From Bacillus mobilis (GTDB taxonomy: Bacteria; Bacillota; Bacilli; Bacillales; Bacillaceae_G): a DNA stretch of 64,000 bases. The position numbers and the translations under genes are program-made. The number at the start of each line of letters is the position of its first letter. Positions within the stretch are counted from its first letter, which is position 1. The notes beneath the pieces were generated by a model. That model was not told the origin of the DNA. It was given only the letters and a program-made list of their open reading frames with translations, and did no database searches. The DNA lies in NCBI RefSeq assembly GCF_001884045.1, contig NZ_MACF01000078.1, positions 1-64,000 on the forward strand. The letters run 5' to 3'. Of this stretch, positions 1-9,117 are shown one piece after another.

Positions 1-73
1 TCGAAAATTTACTTTTAAATTCTTCACCTAGTAAACGTAACTCTTCTTGTGTAACATCATTAATTTTAGACAT
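1..73 (-). CDS. N-terminal fragment of an unidentified protein, cut by window edge
   Basis: An ATG at 73 reads leftward off the window and encodes at least 24 residues beginning MSKINDVTQEELRLLGEEF. A GGAAGGA ribosome site lies about 11 bases upstream, inside the right arm of the perfect inverted repeat at 75-121. The fragment is hydrophilic and too short to assign to a family. It follows the coupling-protein gene on the same strand after a gap of about 180 bases, so it may be co-transcribed with it. Confidence 0.5.
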   Translation of the reverse strand, partial: MSKINDVTQEELRLLGEEFKSKFS

Positions 74-74
74 A

Positions 75-121
75 AAATGGGTCATCCTTCCATGCGGTAT
101 GCATGGAAGGATGACCCATTT
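75..121 (-). promoter_or_regulatory. perfect 21-bp inverted repeat directly upstream of a start codon
   Basis: Arms 75-95 and 101-121 are perfectly complementary around a 5-base loop. On the minus strand the hairpin ends two bases before the ATG at 73 and contains the GGAAGGA ribosome site. Only about four T residues follow, so it is a poor terminator. Hiding the ribosome site, or acting as a protein operator, is more likely. It resembles in position the leader hairpins found elsewhere in this window. Confidence 0.6.
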
Positions 122-256
122 AGTTAAATTTTATTCATTTTCTTAACTTGATGGCTATGGCCTATATGGGCAGCTTATTTTATTTTTGGCTTAGCGTGGT
201 TTTTTCCGAAATGCTGGCTATACCAATACTAGATTTAATTTAAGATTTACAAACTA

Positions 257-3200
257 TTAATCAAAGAAATTATTCAATTCCTTACTCATTACGTTCGATG
301 TTTTGGGCTTTGGTTTCTCATTTTTATTAAGCAGCGACTGCGTAGTATTATTCTTATTTTTTTGATGAGATTTTAAGTGCTCTTGGCGTTCTTTATAACT
401 CATAGGTTTATATTCTGGTTGCTTCTCATCATTTTTCGAATGCTCTTCTCTATTTTTTTCTAAGTTTTCTTGTACCGTAATACTAATAGATTCGTAAACT
501 TTTGCTACATCTTCATCTAGCTTGTTTTCTTCGATATGATTAAGCGTTTCTTCAATTGGAACCGTGTTGATTTCTACATGTGTTTCTTCTAGCTCTGTTA
601 TTGTAACGGGAAGTGAAGTAGATTCTATACTTGTTTCTGCAGTTCCTATCATTGTAACGGGAAGTCCATCAGATGGGAATTCTTCAAACAATGGTTCGGT
701 CTCAACAGGAATCACGGAATGAATAATGGAATCTTTATTCCAATCTTGCTCTAACATAGTAATAGATAATTCTTTGTTTAGTTCTGCTACCTCCATGTTT
801 ATTTCATAGCATTCTTCCATAGGAGGTAATGCTATATCTATGGTTTCTTTAATATCTTCTTTCACGGCCGGTTCTTTTATTTCAGAGCTTATACTTTCTA
901 CATGTGTTTCTTCTGCTATAACAGGCAGTTCACCATTTCGTTGTAAGGCATCTATTAATCTCGATGCACGTGTATAACTAATTTTAAACGTGTCTTGTAG
1001 TACAGATATAGAGATACTTCCCGATTCCTTCACAAAACTTAAAACATCTTCGTATAGAATATCCTTAAAGGAGCTAGTTTCCTCTTGTTCGATTTCTTCG
1101 CCTTCAATTGGAATTGCTACTTCCGGTGAAATAGTATTGTCAGGTGAATGAGTAGTAATAACACTTGTTTCTTCTGATGTACTACTATTATTTGAAATTA
1201 ATACTTTACGAGGACCATCCCCTGTGTAAGAACTTACAACTAGATTTTGTTCTAACTTCTCAATATATTGCATAGATTTCATATAGCTAATCTTGAATTT
1301 TCTTTGCAGAAGAGATGGCGAGACTTGTTGTGATTCGATAATAAATTCCTTAATATCTTCATACAACTTATTTTCAACTTCATCATCAACATTCCCCTGC
1401 TGGTTCATTGCTGCAGGATCATTAGATAAGGTTTCATTTTGAGACTTTTGTCCCTTATAATCCTCCAATGATACAATGTGTTGATGCTCCTCGTTTGTTT
1501 CTATGGAGTTATTCTGTTCAATCTCACCTTCTTGTATAGGTGGTAATGGTTGTATTTTCTTCATGTTTTCTGCATCTACATGCTTCATAGGATTAGCTTT
1601 TTCTATAGATTCATTAATAAGGCGAAGACGCTCATTTTCCCAATATTCACCTGTTTTTGTATCTACTTGAATAATTGCTTGGGCAAATTCTTCTTTTGGT
1701 ACAAAGTTACTTGTGATTTGTTGTACAGGTTGCACATGATTATCTTGTACGATACGAGCAGCACAGATGAATGCCCCTTGTGCCATGATATCTCCTGGTG
1801 ACATAACAACTTCTTTCGTTTTTTGATAGGTTGATCCTAGTCGACTAACTGGATTCTCTTGCATAGGAGAAATGCCCTGTTCGGATTCTGCCTCTTTAAA
1901 TTCCTCTTTCTCACCAAACATGTCAGAGAAAATTTTTGCATCATATGGTGTTACATCTCCAAATATCATTTTGTTACGGAATGAACCTAGTAAAGTAAAC
2001 ATGTATTGCTCTGTGAAGTCGAGAGCTAATTGCGATAGTGTTTGGCTAGCGATTGTTAAAATTACTTTATATTTACGAGATTGTGCAGGGAATTCTTTAA
2101 ACGGCCGCACAACGTAATCCGGAAACTCATCGACAATAATATGATGGTAAGGTGAGACGTTTGGATCTCTACGGAATACTGCATTTTGCATACTTAACAA
2201 TACAAATTTTCCTAATACGTTTGAAAGGTCTGCTAATTCTCCTTTTGCCGTATTGACTAACAAAATCCCACCCTGCTCTAAATGAACATCGAAATCAAAA
2301 TCGGATTTTCCAAATAAAACACGTCGTATTAAAACGTTTGAAGCTAAATCTTTTAATATGTTGCGTAAACCTTTTACATATTCTTCTTCTCTGTCATAAT
2401 GCATCGGTTGTCCGCGGTATTTTCCCGATTTATAAACGGCTGGTTCACCTTGAAAATCCAGCTTTTCACGAATGGTATTATCAAACCATTCGTCTATACC
2501 TTTTATAATTTTATATTCATTTTTTTGGTCACGTGAAGCTGCTCCACTTTGAACAAAATCATATAACTTTTCGACCTGTACCTTTAATAGCTTATGCATT
2601 CGGTGAACACGTTCTACATCGTCATACATCTCAATCAAATCGTCGAAGGTAACATCTTTTTGTGGGTTGTGAAGCTTTAATAAATAGATATGTTGTTTAA
2701 GGTGGTTACGCTGCGCTTGTTCAAAGAATGCATTGTTAGATTCAGACAAACCTTGAATAACCATTGCGAAAACTTCTGCTACTTTATCTACTGGTCCTCG
2801 CAGAATGTTTATATTTTTGGTATCAGGATTAGTTGGATCAATGTAGTAAACTGCACTTTCAGGTATTTTATGTGCTTGCACTAACTTAAAAACCTTTTGG
2901 CATAAATCATTACTCGGTTCGATAACAGTCACACCATTTAAAAATGTTCCTTTTACTTCTTCTGTATGATAATCCTTCTTTTTAAAGACATTTATGAACT
3001 TATTGATAAAACGCGCCATCCAATGTAAATCTTGATTAATCATGGGAATAATTAAACTAGATGTTTTACCAGAACCAATAGGACCAATAATAATACAATT
3101 TAACGTTCTATCTTTCCCCTTAATACGAACCATCTCTTTATGCTCAATATGCGGTCCAATTTCTACATCAGGATATATTTGTTCTTCTTGGCTATTAAAC

Positions 3201-3757
3201 CATTTTTGTAATTTGTGATTTTTATATTCGTATTTTTGTACCCACTTTAATATCTCTTCTCGGTAGCGAACAATATGCCCACTATACCAAAGTGTAAACA
3301 AAATCATAAATACTGTTGGTAAAAATACAAAAATCATAGTGAGTGTGTGAAAATTACCTGTTAAGACATGACCTAAGGCTTCATACTCACCAAAATTAAG
3401 ATGTTTTGATTTATCCGCTAGATAAGGAATAACCTTTGCATGGATCGGAGCAGTTGCAAACCATAAAAATTGAATATCAACCGCAAAGTGGGAAGCAACC
3501 AAGATTATTAGTTTCCCATTATTTATATGTAAAGCTGGAATACGGCTGTAAAACCTAAAGCTAAACTCTCCTAATAGTAAAGAAAAGAACATTAAAATAA
3601 GCGGTACATATGTAATTTCTATAGGATAAGACGGTGGTTCAAATGCATAGTAGAGTAACTTGATGTAGTTTACTAAACCGAATCCAAATGAAAGAATAAA
3701 TCCGCTAATTAAGCCGATTGTAGTAAATAACGGTAATCGTTGTTTAAATGTCTCCAT
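257..3757 (-). CDS. VirD4/TraG-type coupling ATPase with two C-terminal FtsK-gamma-like domains
   Basis: This 1166-residue protein has about four N-terminal membrane segments (roughly residues 12-34, 49-66, 83-101, 141-158), a Walker A GPIGSGKT at 225-232 and a Walker B around IIVDEF near 540, the layout of type IV coupling proteins that feed DNA to a transfer channel. The tail is unusual. Residues about 796-855 and 898-945 each read like an FtsK/SpoIIIE gamma winged helix, with LYED..., SxSLLQRKFKISY and RLIDALQRNG, and the first copy keeps a GPRKVLIS strand. Gamma domains read short polar DNA motifs in FtsK, SpoIIIE and, by analogy, Streptomyces TraB. Acidic, Glu/Pro-rich linkers surround them. 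The start has good upstream context and follows the 3775 gene by about 17 bases, so the two form an operon. The role in plasmid transfer is inferred. Confidence 0.85.
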   Translation of the reverse strand: METFKQRLPLFTTIGLISGFILSFGFGLVNYIKLLYYAFEPPSYPIEITYVPLILMFFSLLLGEFSFRFYSRIPALHINNGKLIILVASHFAVDIQFLWFATAPIHAKVIPYLADKSKHLNFGEYEALGHVLTGNFHTLTMIFVFLPTVFMILFTLWYSGHIVRYREEILKWVQKYEYKNHKLQKWFNSQEEQIYPDVEIGPHIEHKEMVRIKGKDRTLNCIIIGPIGSGKTSSLIIPMINQDLHWMARFINKFINVFKKKDYHTEEVKGTFLNGVTVIEPSNDLCQKVFKLVQAHKIPESAVYYIDPTNPDTKNINILRGPVDKVAEVFAMVIQGLSESNNAFFEQAQRNHLKQHIYLLKLHNPQKDVTFDDLIEMYDDVERVHRMHKLLKVQVEKLYDFVQSGAASRDQKNEYKIIKGIDEWFDNTIREKLDFQGEPAVYKSGKYRGQPMHYDREEEYVKGLRNILKDLASNVLIRRVLFGKSDFDFDVHLEQGGILLVNTAKGELADLSNVLGKFVLLSMQNAVFRRDPNVSPYHHIIVDEFPDYVVRPFKEFPAQSRKYKVILTIASQTLSQLALDFTEQYMFTLLGSFRNKMIFGDVTPYDAKIFSDMFGEKEEFKEAESEQGISPMQENPVSRLGSTYQKTKEVVMSPGDIMAQGAFICAARIVQDNHVQPVQQITSNFVPKEEFAQAIIQVDTKTGEYWENERLRLINESIEKANPMKHVDAENMKKIQPLPPIQEGEIEQNNSIETNEEHQHIVSLEDYKGQKSQNETLSNDPAAMNQQGNVDDEVENKLYEDIKEFIIESQQVSPSLLQRKFKISYMKSMQYIEKLEQNLVVSSYTGDGPRKVLISNNSSTSEETSVITTHSPDNTISPEVAIPIEGEEIEQEETSSFKDILYEDVLSFVKESGSISISVLQDTFKISYTRASRLIDALQRNGELPVIAEETHVESISSEIKEPAVKEDIKETIDIALPPMEECYEINMEVAELNKELSITMLEQDWNKDSIIHSVIPVETEPLFEEFPSDGLPVTMIGTAETSIESTSLPVTITELEETHVEINTVPIEETLNHIEENKLDEDVAKVYESISITVQENLEKNREEHSKNDEKQPEYKPMSYKERQEHLKSHQKNKNNTTQSLLNKNEKPKPKTSNVMSKELNNFFD

Positions 3758-3774
3758 ATAGGCTCACCTACTTC

Positions 3775-4161
3775 TTACAGATATAGTTGAGCTTTATGTT
3801 TAAACTGGAATCGATTATTGAATTCTGGTTGGAATAGTTCCTTTGATTTTTCGAGAAAGAATTTTGCTGCATCTTCAGTTTGTTTTAAATATAAATCAAT
3901 ACTCTCTCTTTCACAGAGTTGATTGTATTCTTCTTGAGAAAGTACCGCGATATTTACCTCAATCTTTTTATCCGTTGCCGTTTCAATTATGACATCGTAC
4001 CAATAGAAATTTGGTTTCCCTGGAATTTGGATATCTTGTAGAGAAACACTAAACGTTGCCCCCTCTTCTGTAATATGATTAAGGACTAGTTCCGGGTTTT
4101 TAAATGCTTCTCTAGCAGAGAGCACTCCCCCAGTAGTAGTAGTTGCATATTGTAAATCCAT
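3775..4161 (-). CDS. small protein of unknown function upstream of the coupling protein
   Basis: This 128-residue soluble-looking protein matches no family I recognise. It has alternating beta-like segments (FSVSLQDIQIPGKP, FYWYDVIIETATDKK) and a charged helical C-terminus. I chose the ATG at 4161 because GGAGAAAGGTGG lies just upstream. A longer frame to 4245 runs through the leader terminator and has no ribosome site. It is the first gene of an operon with the coupling protein, behind the promoter at 4290-4318 and the leader hairpin at 4185-4237. A transfer-accessory role is possible but rests on position only. Confidence 0.7.
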   Translation of the reverse strand: MDLQYATTTTGGVLSAREAFKNPELVLNHITEEGATFSVSLQDIQIPGKPNFYWYDVIIETATDKKIEVNIAVLSQEEYNQLCERESIDLYLKQTEDAAKFFLEKSKELFQPEFNNRFQFKHKAQLYL

Positions 4162-4184
4162 TTTGATTTTCCACCTTTCTCCAT

Positions 4185-4237
4185 ATAAAAAAAGGCAAGC
4201 GACACCCACTGTAAAAACAGCGTGTGTCGCTTGCCTT
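4185..4237 (-). promoter_or_regulatory. leader terminator hairpin upstream of the 3775/257 operon
   Basis: On the minus strand AAGGCAAGCGACAC pairs with GTGTCGCTTGCCTT and is followed by a run of T residues, a strong intrinsic terminator. It lies between a good promoter (4290-4318) and the ribosome site of the 4161 start, so it can only end transcripts before the genes. That is the geometry of attenuation or antitermination. Similar leader hairpins precede the units at 13239, 18321, 20807 and 23165. Confidence 0.75.
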
Positions 4238-4289
4238 AATTTCATATGTTCTGATTTGATTGTAGTTTTTTGTGTTTAGTTCAAACGTA

Positions 4290-4318
4290 ATTCTATCACC
4301 TTAAATAATAAAAATCAA
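4290..4318 (-). promoter_or_regulatory. sigma-A-like promoter for the coupling-protein operon
   Basis: On the minus strand TTGATT (4318-4313) and TAGAAT (4295-4290) are separated by 17 bases. Transcription would start near 4283 and enter the leader hairpin at 4237 before reaching the gene at 4161. Confidence 0.65.
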
Positions 4319-4352
4319 TAAAATTGTATAAAAGTATATAAAAAATTAACGA

Positions 4353-5639
4353 TTAATATAATTCAACAAGCTTGCGTCTTTTCGGATGTATGTTATTTGC
4401 AGTACGTGCCATGATCTGTTCATCCGCATCGATAGTAACACCTTCATTTTGGAGGGATAGCAGTAATACGTTGTCATACGTGTCCATTAAAAGTATATCT
4501 CTAGCCTTTTTGCGCTTTGGATAAATCACAACAAGCGGCACCCCTTCATCACCTTCTCTTCTTGAAAACACAACATCGTCTAATCTAGCAATCATTCGGT
4601 AATCATTTTCATTCCCAAAAATAAAGAAGAAATCTTGCATTACATCTTTATCTCTCTTATACGTTCGTCTAAGACCACCATCTATTTTCTCTTTAAATGT
4701 TTGAACTGTTTCAACAAATGCATAGCGCCAATCAGCATCTCCTACTGTACGTTTAGATAAAGGTAAGAGAATATCTTGTTCAAAGTTTTGATTATCATCT
4801 ATTCCTAGAAGAATATCTGAAATAACATCTCCAGCTTCTTTCAAAGAGCAGATGTGCATATTTAGGTTTGGTAGATTCATTAAATGTTCATGATATTCTC
4901 GCATAGAAAATAAGAGATTCTTCATACGTACGTATGGAGGTTCTGCATCTTCTGCAAGGAACATCGACTTGTCATACATAACAAAAACAACAGTTATATT
5001 TTTAGTGTTTTTTTGTGCATATTCAATATACTTCCCCACCTTTTCAACTAAGGTAGCATTGGTTTCTTTGCACATATCCATTTCAATGTAAATATTTTTG
5101 TCTTTATATGAAATGTGTTCATCAGGAATTAGAAGTAACCCTGCATCTTCAATTTCTGTTTTCTTTTGTTTTTGATGATATGAGCGAATATCTAACTCGC
5201 ATAATAATTTATTCGTATTGGTCTTTTTCGACACTTCCAAAAGTGTGCGTACTAATATTTCTCTTGAGCAGAGTGTATGTAGTGAGATTGAAGAAGAATA
5301 TCTACGTTTTGAAGATCCTGCAGGAATCCTTCCTAATTCTTGAAGGTAATCAACCATTCTATCTTTTAAGGAGAATGTCGCACGTCTGGTTATACTATCA
5401 TCTCTTTTATCAATTTTTTTAGTCAGGATAGCACCGTATTTTGAAAAACGATTAAGTTTCGTAAACACACTATCCTCAGAAAAATCTCTACCCTCAAATG
5501 CACTATAAAGCTGAGTAATTTGTCGTGTAGTAAGATACCTTTTGTAATATAAAAATGTAAATACAAATATATCGGCCTCTTTTAAACGAAAAGATTTCTG
5601 TGTACCTTTGCTTGTATATTTATACGTTTTACTTTTCAT
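4353..5639 (-). CDS. replication-relaxation family protein (Replic_Relax-like)
   Basis: This 428-residue protein resembles the Pfam replication-relaxation family common on Bacillus plasmids. It has an N-terminal winged-helix segment (DIFVFTFLYYKRYLTTRQIT) and a later alpha/beta region with IYIEMDMC and ITVVFVMYDK, compatible with a nuclease-like or nicking core. The family is linked to plasmid replication or mobilisation, but I cannot point to proven catalytic residues. The ATG at 5639 is preferred over 5654 because GGAG sits 9 bases before it. It lies between tubZ and the coupling-protein operon on the same strand, so a relaxase-like role in transfer is a reasonable inference. Confidence 0.65.
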   Translation of the reverse strand: MKSKTYKYTSKGTQKSFRLKEADIFVFTFLYYKRYLTTRQITQLYSAFEGRDFSEDSVFTKLNRFSKYGAILTKKIDKRDDSITRRATFSLKDRMVDYLQELGRIPAGSSKRRYSSSISLHTLCSREILVRTLLEVSKKTNTNKLLCELDIRSYHQKQKKTEIEDAGLLLIPDEHISYKDKNIYIEMDMCKETNATLVEKVGKYIEYAQKNTKNITVVFVMYDKSMFLAEDAEPPYVRMKNLLFSMREYHEHLMNLPNLNMHICSLKEAGDVISDILLGIDDNQNFEQDILLPLSKRTVGDADWRYAFVETVQTFKEKIDGGLRRTYKRDKDVMQDFFFIFGNENDYRMIARLDDVVFSRREGDEGVPLVVIYPKRKKARDILLMDTYDNVLLLSLQNEGVTIDADEQIMARTANNIHPKRRKLVELY

Positions 5640-6036
5640 TATATGCAACTCCATAACTCGAATGTATTTTCAATAAATAACAACCATTTCTATATATCTT
5701 ATTACAGCAAAATTTAGTTGTAAATTATTAAAAGTTTAAGCTGAATTTGCTTTAATCTAGATACTAAAACTTGTACGCTGAAGTTTGGATTACTTCTCTT
5801 CCTAAAAATTAGCTAGAAACATTGATTTATATAGTCTTTCAGTTCTTTTAAAATTGTTCGGACGGAAGACATGTTTTAACCGAACAATTTTTTAAAGGTT
5901 CAAGTATTGGAATAAAATCGTTAGGACGGCCTAACAATTTATTTAAACAATTACATTATATAAAGACATGTTACACATACAGAAAATATAATAGATTAAT
6001 CACTTGTGCATTGTAGTTTCTTTTTGCTATTGAAAT
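5640..6036 (-). promoter_or_regulatory. leader region with two tandem hairpins sharing loop sequence
   Basis: This gap of about 400 bases holds no gene. Two hairpins stand upstream of the Replic_Relax gene: arms 5851-5861/5880-5890 with a longer loop, and arms 5915-5925/5930-5940 with a 4-base loop and one mismatch. On the minus strand both read AAATTGTT(A/C)GG on the left and CCGTCC followed by (T/G)AAC on the right. The repeated design suggests paired regulatory hairpins or protein-binding sites rather than one terminator. Confidence 0.5.
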
Positions 6037-6071
6037 AGAAAAAGACCGACAAAATTATATTTGTCGGTCTA
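6037..6071 (-). terminator. intrinsic terminator after tubZ
   Basis: AGACCGACAAA pairs with TTTGTCGGTCT and is followed by T-rich sequence on the minus strand, just after the tubZ stop codon. Confidence 0.85.
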
Positions 6072-6075
6072 TTGT

Positions 6076-7383
6076 TTAGAATGATAATTTCTTCTTTGCT
6101 GGTTGTGAATCGTCAGCAACTTCTACTTCAGGTTCAGCACCAAAATTTAATTTTTTCTTTTTAGGTTTTTCTTCTTGTACTGAATCATCAAATGCAAAAA
6201 GTTTATTTAAAACAGCATTGGATTTCTTTGAATTAGCTTGCTCACGTTCTTCTTTAATTCTCGTAATCTCATCAATAATATCACTAACACGTTTTGGTAA
6301 TGGAAGTCCTGCAACAACTGAATAGAATTTTACTATATCCTCTTCTTTTTTTGTTGTATGTTTATTAACGTATGGAGCTATAGGACGTTCATCTACATAT
6401 GGAGTTCTTTCTTTTAAGAAGTTTTCCATTTGATTAAGGAATGAGAAGTTGTATAATCGCCCTGCTCGCAGCGGTGATGTAACGATAGATAGCGCGCTTT
6501 TTTTAGCACTTTCTAGCTCTTCTCTTTCTGTATCGTATAAAACGCCTTTTTCTAGTGCGTTACCTAATTGAGTCAAGTAACCTAGCGGGTTTTCAGTGTC
6601 TAATTGATTTGATTTTAGTTCTAATTTTGCTAATGATAAAACGCCTGGTGTATTAATTACTTGAGCAAATTCACTCGCATCAAAATGTGTATCTGAAAAC
6701 GGTGTAAATGATGAAGTAACTAGGTTAATCTCATGTAATGCATCAGCAATATATTTGTTACTATAGCTAGTATATTCGTTTGCTAAAGCACTTGGATTTT
6801 CCTCTTCAAATTTTCTATATAGTTTAGCGTTATCTATTAATACAATTGAGCCAAAAGCTTCTTGGTTCATAGCAATACTACGAATGCGTGAAGTTGCGTT
6901 TTCTAATACTTTTAAAGCCTCAGCATCACGTGGTAAAGTCAGTAACAATCCAAAATTGTAATCATGTTCATAGAGCATTTCAATAGCCTTTAATAGAGCA
7001 CCAGTTCCTGTTCCTCCACCTAGACCACACGTAATCCAAATAAAATCACGATCTTCAAATTCCTGTTTTACCGCTTCGAAAATCTTTGTTTCATGCTTTA
7101 CAAATGCTTCCTCTCCAACCTGTGGATTACGAGCTGCACCTTGTTCATATCCTTCTAACTGTATTTTACGGACGTTCCCTGTGTTTTTAATCTCAATTTT
7201 ATTAAAATCTTGACTATTTGTATTAACAAGAATCGCACGATATGGGTATTTGTTATTTTTAATTTGTGTTTCTTTATTTGCGCACTCTGCTGCGATTGCA
7301 CATCCACCCATACCTAGTCCTAAGAATCCAAATTTCAAACTAATATTTCCTTGGCTTTCGATTTCTGAAAAATTGCCTGCCAT
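6076..7383 (-). CDS. tubZ: TubZ/RepX tubulin-like GTPase for plasmid segregation
   Basis: At 435 residues this matches the pXO1 RepX protein as I know it. The tubulin/FtsZ signature GGGTGTG is at 122-128, preceded by a Rossmann start [13 protein letters not shown] (about 19-31). TubZ forms treadmilling filaments that move TubR-bound plasmid centromeres (type III partition), and the pXO1 form has also been linked to replication. The C-terminus is basic with a repeated motif (KPKKKKLNF and PAKKKLSF), the region that in this family contacts partner or DNA. The start has an upstream GAGGA ribosome site, and tubR lies 26 bases upstream on the same strand. Confidence 0.95.
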
Positions 7384-7409
7384 ATGTATATCCTCCTCAA
7401 ATATATATT

Positions 7410-7760
7410 TTAGTTGTTTTTCTCAACTCGTTTTTCCAGTTCCTTAATTAAAACATTTCCTAGATCTGTTACGTCATAAATTCGAACACGTCCTATTGCT
7501 TTGAAAGATATTAACCCTGCTCCTTCAAGTCTTGCAGTCATAATATCTAAAGCATATCGCGATGGAAGTATTTTTTTACCCTCATAATCTTTTTCATTCT
7601 CAATTTGATAGTCTTTATGATATTGGTTGATATAATCCCATAACTTTTCTTTGTTCATTGCGCCCTCGGCGTATAGCACACGTAAAGCCCAAATCCCATC
7701 ATTTAAATTCTCACAAAGCACATCAATAATTTCACTACTACTCATTGATATATTAGACAA
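7410..7760 (-). CDS. tubR: TubR-like centromere-binding repressor
   Basis: This is a small protein of about 116 residues with a winged-helix pattern: a recognition region around [22 protein letters not shown] and a wing [13 protein letters not shown]. Its place directly upstream of tubZ and next to a palindrome-rich segment fits TubR, which binds tubC, represses the tubRZ operon and carries TubZ filaments. I prefer the TTG at 7760, since AAAGGTGG lies 10 bases before it; the GTG at 7769 is too close to that site. The family assignment rests on size, fold pattern and context. Confidence 0.85.
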
Positions 7761-7819
7761 TAATTTCACACCACCTTTAATAAATAATAAATTTTATCTA
7801 TAGGTACAAAAAGACAAGA

Positions 7820-8035
7820 TAATTATACGGAATTTAATACCGTTATAAAAGCCGTAAATACTTCGGTATATATTTCCGAAGTATTGTATGTACTAACTAT
7901 AATACATCTACGGATGATAATCAAGAATCTTATTAAATCAATACTTTAAATACTTCCGTAATAATTACCGTAATTAATATTTTAATTGTTACGCATTTAT
8001 TACGGTAATAAACACTGTAATGAATACGTAATGAT
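7820..8035. repeat. candidate tubC centromere / TubR operator, palindromic repeats
   Basis: The segment upstream of tubR carries repeated short palindromes built on (A)TTAC(C/G)GTAAT. They include a perfect 10-bp inverted repeat AATACTTCGG/CCGAAGTATT at 7857-7885, ATTACCGTAAT near 7964-7974 and TTATTACGGTAATAA near 7998. Variants such as TACGGAATTTAATACCGT are interspersed. In TubZRC systems the centromere lies here and doubles as the operator. It sits between divergent tubR and tubY. Confidence 0.6.
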
Positions 8036-8126
8036 TATAAAAGATGCATTTTAATAAGTGAAAATCCATGTAAAATTTTTAGTTCAGTTCACAGAATTTT
8101 AAGGTGATTTTGTACATAATCAAGTG

Positions 8127-8220
8127 TTAATCACGCTCACCCGACTAATCACCGCTCGATAACATAGGTATTATTGGTATGCAGCTAAATAAATGAGCAG
8201 TGAATGATTGAGTGATCAGG
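8127..8220. repeat. iteron-like repeats upstream of tubY
   Basis: Two diverged copies of the repeat found at 10570-10920 occur here: around 8127-8160 (TTAATCACGCTCACC, CTAATCACCGCTC) and 8192-8220 (TGAATGATTGAGTGATCAGG). The shared core is TGATT(G/A)AGYGGTGATTA or its complement. They may be operators for tubY or extra initiator sites. Confidence 0.5.
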
Positions 8221-8331
8221 TATAAAAGTCCATGATATTTTATGTAATCTACAAAGGGGTTCTTTTAGTTTCTATAGAATTTTTATATAATGTATTATAG
8301 GACAGGCATCATATAGTTAGGTGGTGAGCAA

Positions 8332-8937
8332 ATGATTGATGAACAGTTAAGCGATGGTTATTATCGCGTATCTGAAGTAGCAACCATGCTTGATATTCCT
8401 GAAAGTACTCTTCGTAGATGGTTGAATGATTTCGATGAGTACTTGAACATAAAAAAAGAACGCCAACTTAAATATGTTCATGAGGATAGTATTGATACAG
8501 TAAAAAAGATTAAACATTATTATTCTGAGTCAAAGAAAAAGCACGAAATTGTTGGGCTTTTAGATATGGATCCGACGGTTATTCGCAATGTTTATGCTGA
8601 AGATGTTGACGCTGATGGTGAACCAAAAGAAACATCACTAGTTAAAGCACAACAGGTCAATCCAGACTTTATAGAAGCTTTGACGGAAAAAATTACTGAG
8701 GAAGTTACAGCTAAAGTGACTGAAGAATTAACAAAACAAAATATGGAATTCTTCGCTGCGGTGGCTAAACAAAGTCAGGATAATTTCGATAGAATCAATA
8801 AGCGATTAGAGGAACGTGACGAAAAGTTAATGAGTACTATACGATTAATTCAAGAACAAAAAAGTGCTAATGCTCAGCGACAAGAGAATACTGAACAAAA
8901 AGGCGGCTTTTTCTCTAAGCTTTTTGGAAAAAAATAA
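8332..8937 (+). CDS. tubY: TubY-like MerR-family regulator
   Basis: This 201-residue protein opens with a MerR/excisionase-type helix-turn-helix (YYRVSEVATMLDIPESTLRRWL, about 10-31). A charged coiled coil follows (roughly 100-185: ALTEKITEEVTAKVTEELTK and onward), then a short basic amphipathic tail GGFFSKLFGKK. This domain order matches TubY, the third protein of pBtoxis and c-st type TubZ systems, which modulates TubZ/TubR. AGGTGGTGAGCAA gives a strong ribosome site. It is divergent from tubRZ across the candidate tubC, the expected arrangement. The exact mechanism here is unknown. Confidence 0.75.
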   Translation: MIDEQLSDGYYRVSEVATMLDIPESTLRRWLNDFDEYLNIKKERQLKYVHEDSIDTVKKIKHYYSESKKKHEIVGLLDMDPTVIRNVYAEDVDADGEPKETSLVKAQQVNPDFIEALTEKITEEVTAKVTEELTKQNMEFFAAVAKQSQDNFDRINKRLEERDEKLMSTIRLIQEQKSANAQRQENTEQKGGFFSKLFGKK

Positions 8938-8965
8938 AAAGGCTATCATTTGATAGCCTTTTTAT
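8936..8965 (+). terminator. intrinsic terminator after tubY
   Basis: AAAAGGCTATCA pairs with TGATAGCCTTTTT directly after the tubY stop codon. The following bases up to about 9115 hold no gene that I can see. Confidence 0.85.
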
Positions 8966-9117
8966 TTTGCTTATTCTTAATATCATTTCAAAAGCTTAGT
9001 TCATTGATTATCAATATGATTCATTCACAGCTATTGTTTTAAACTTATAATAATCATAGAACTTAGGTTTATTTTGCTATACAAAGAGTTTTCTAATTCT
9101 ATTTCTTCCAATCTGTG

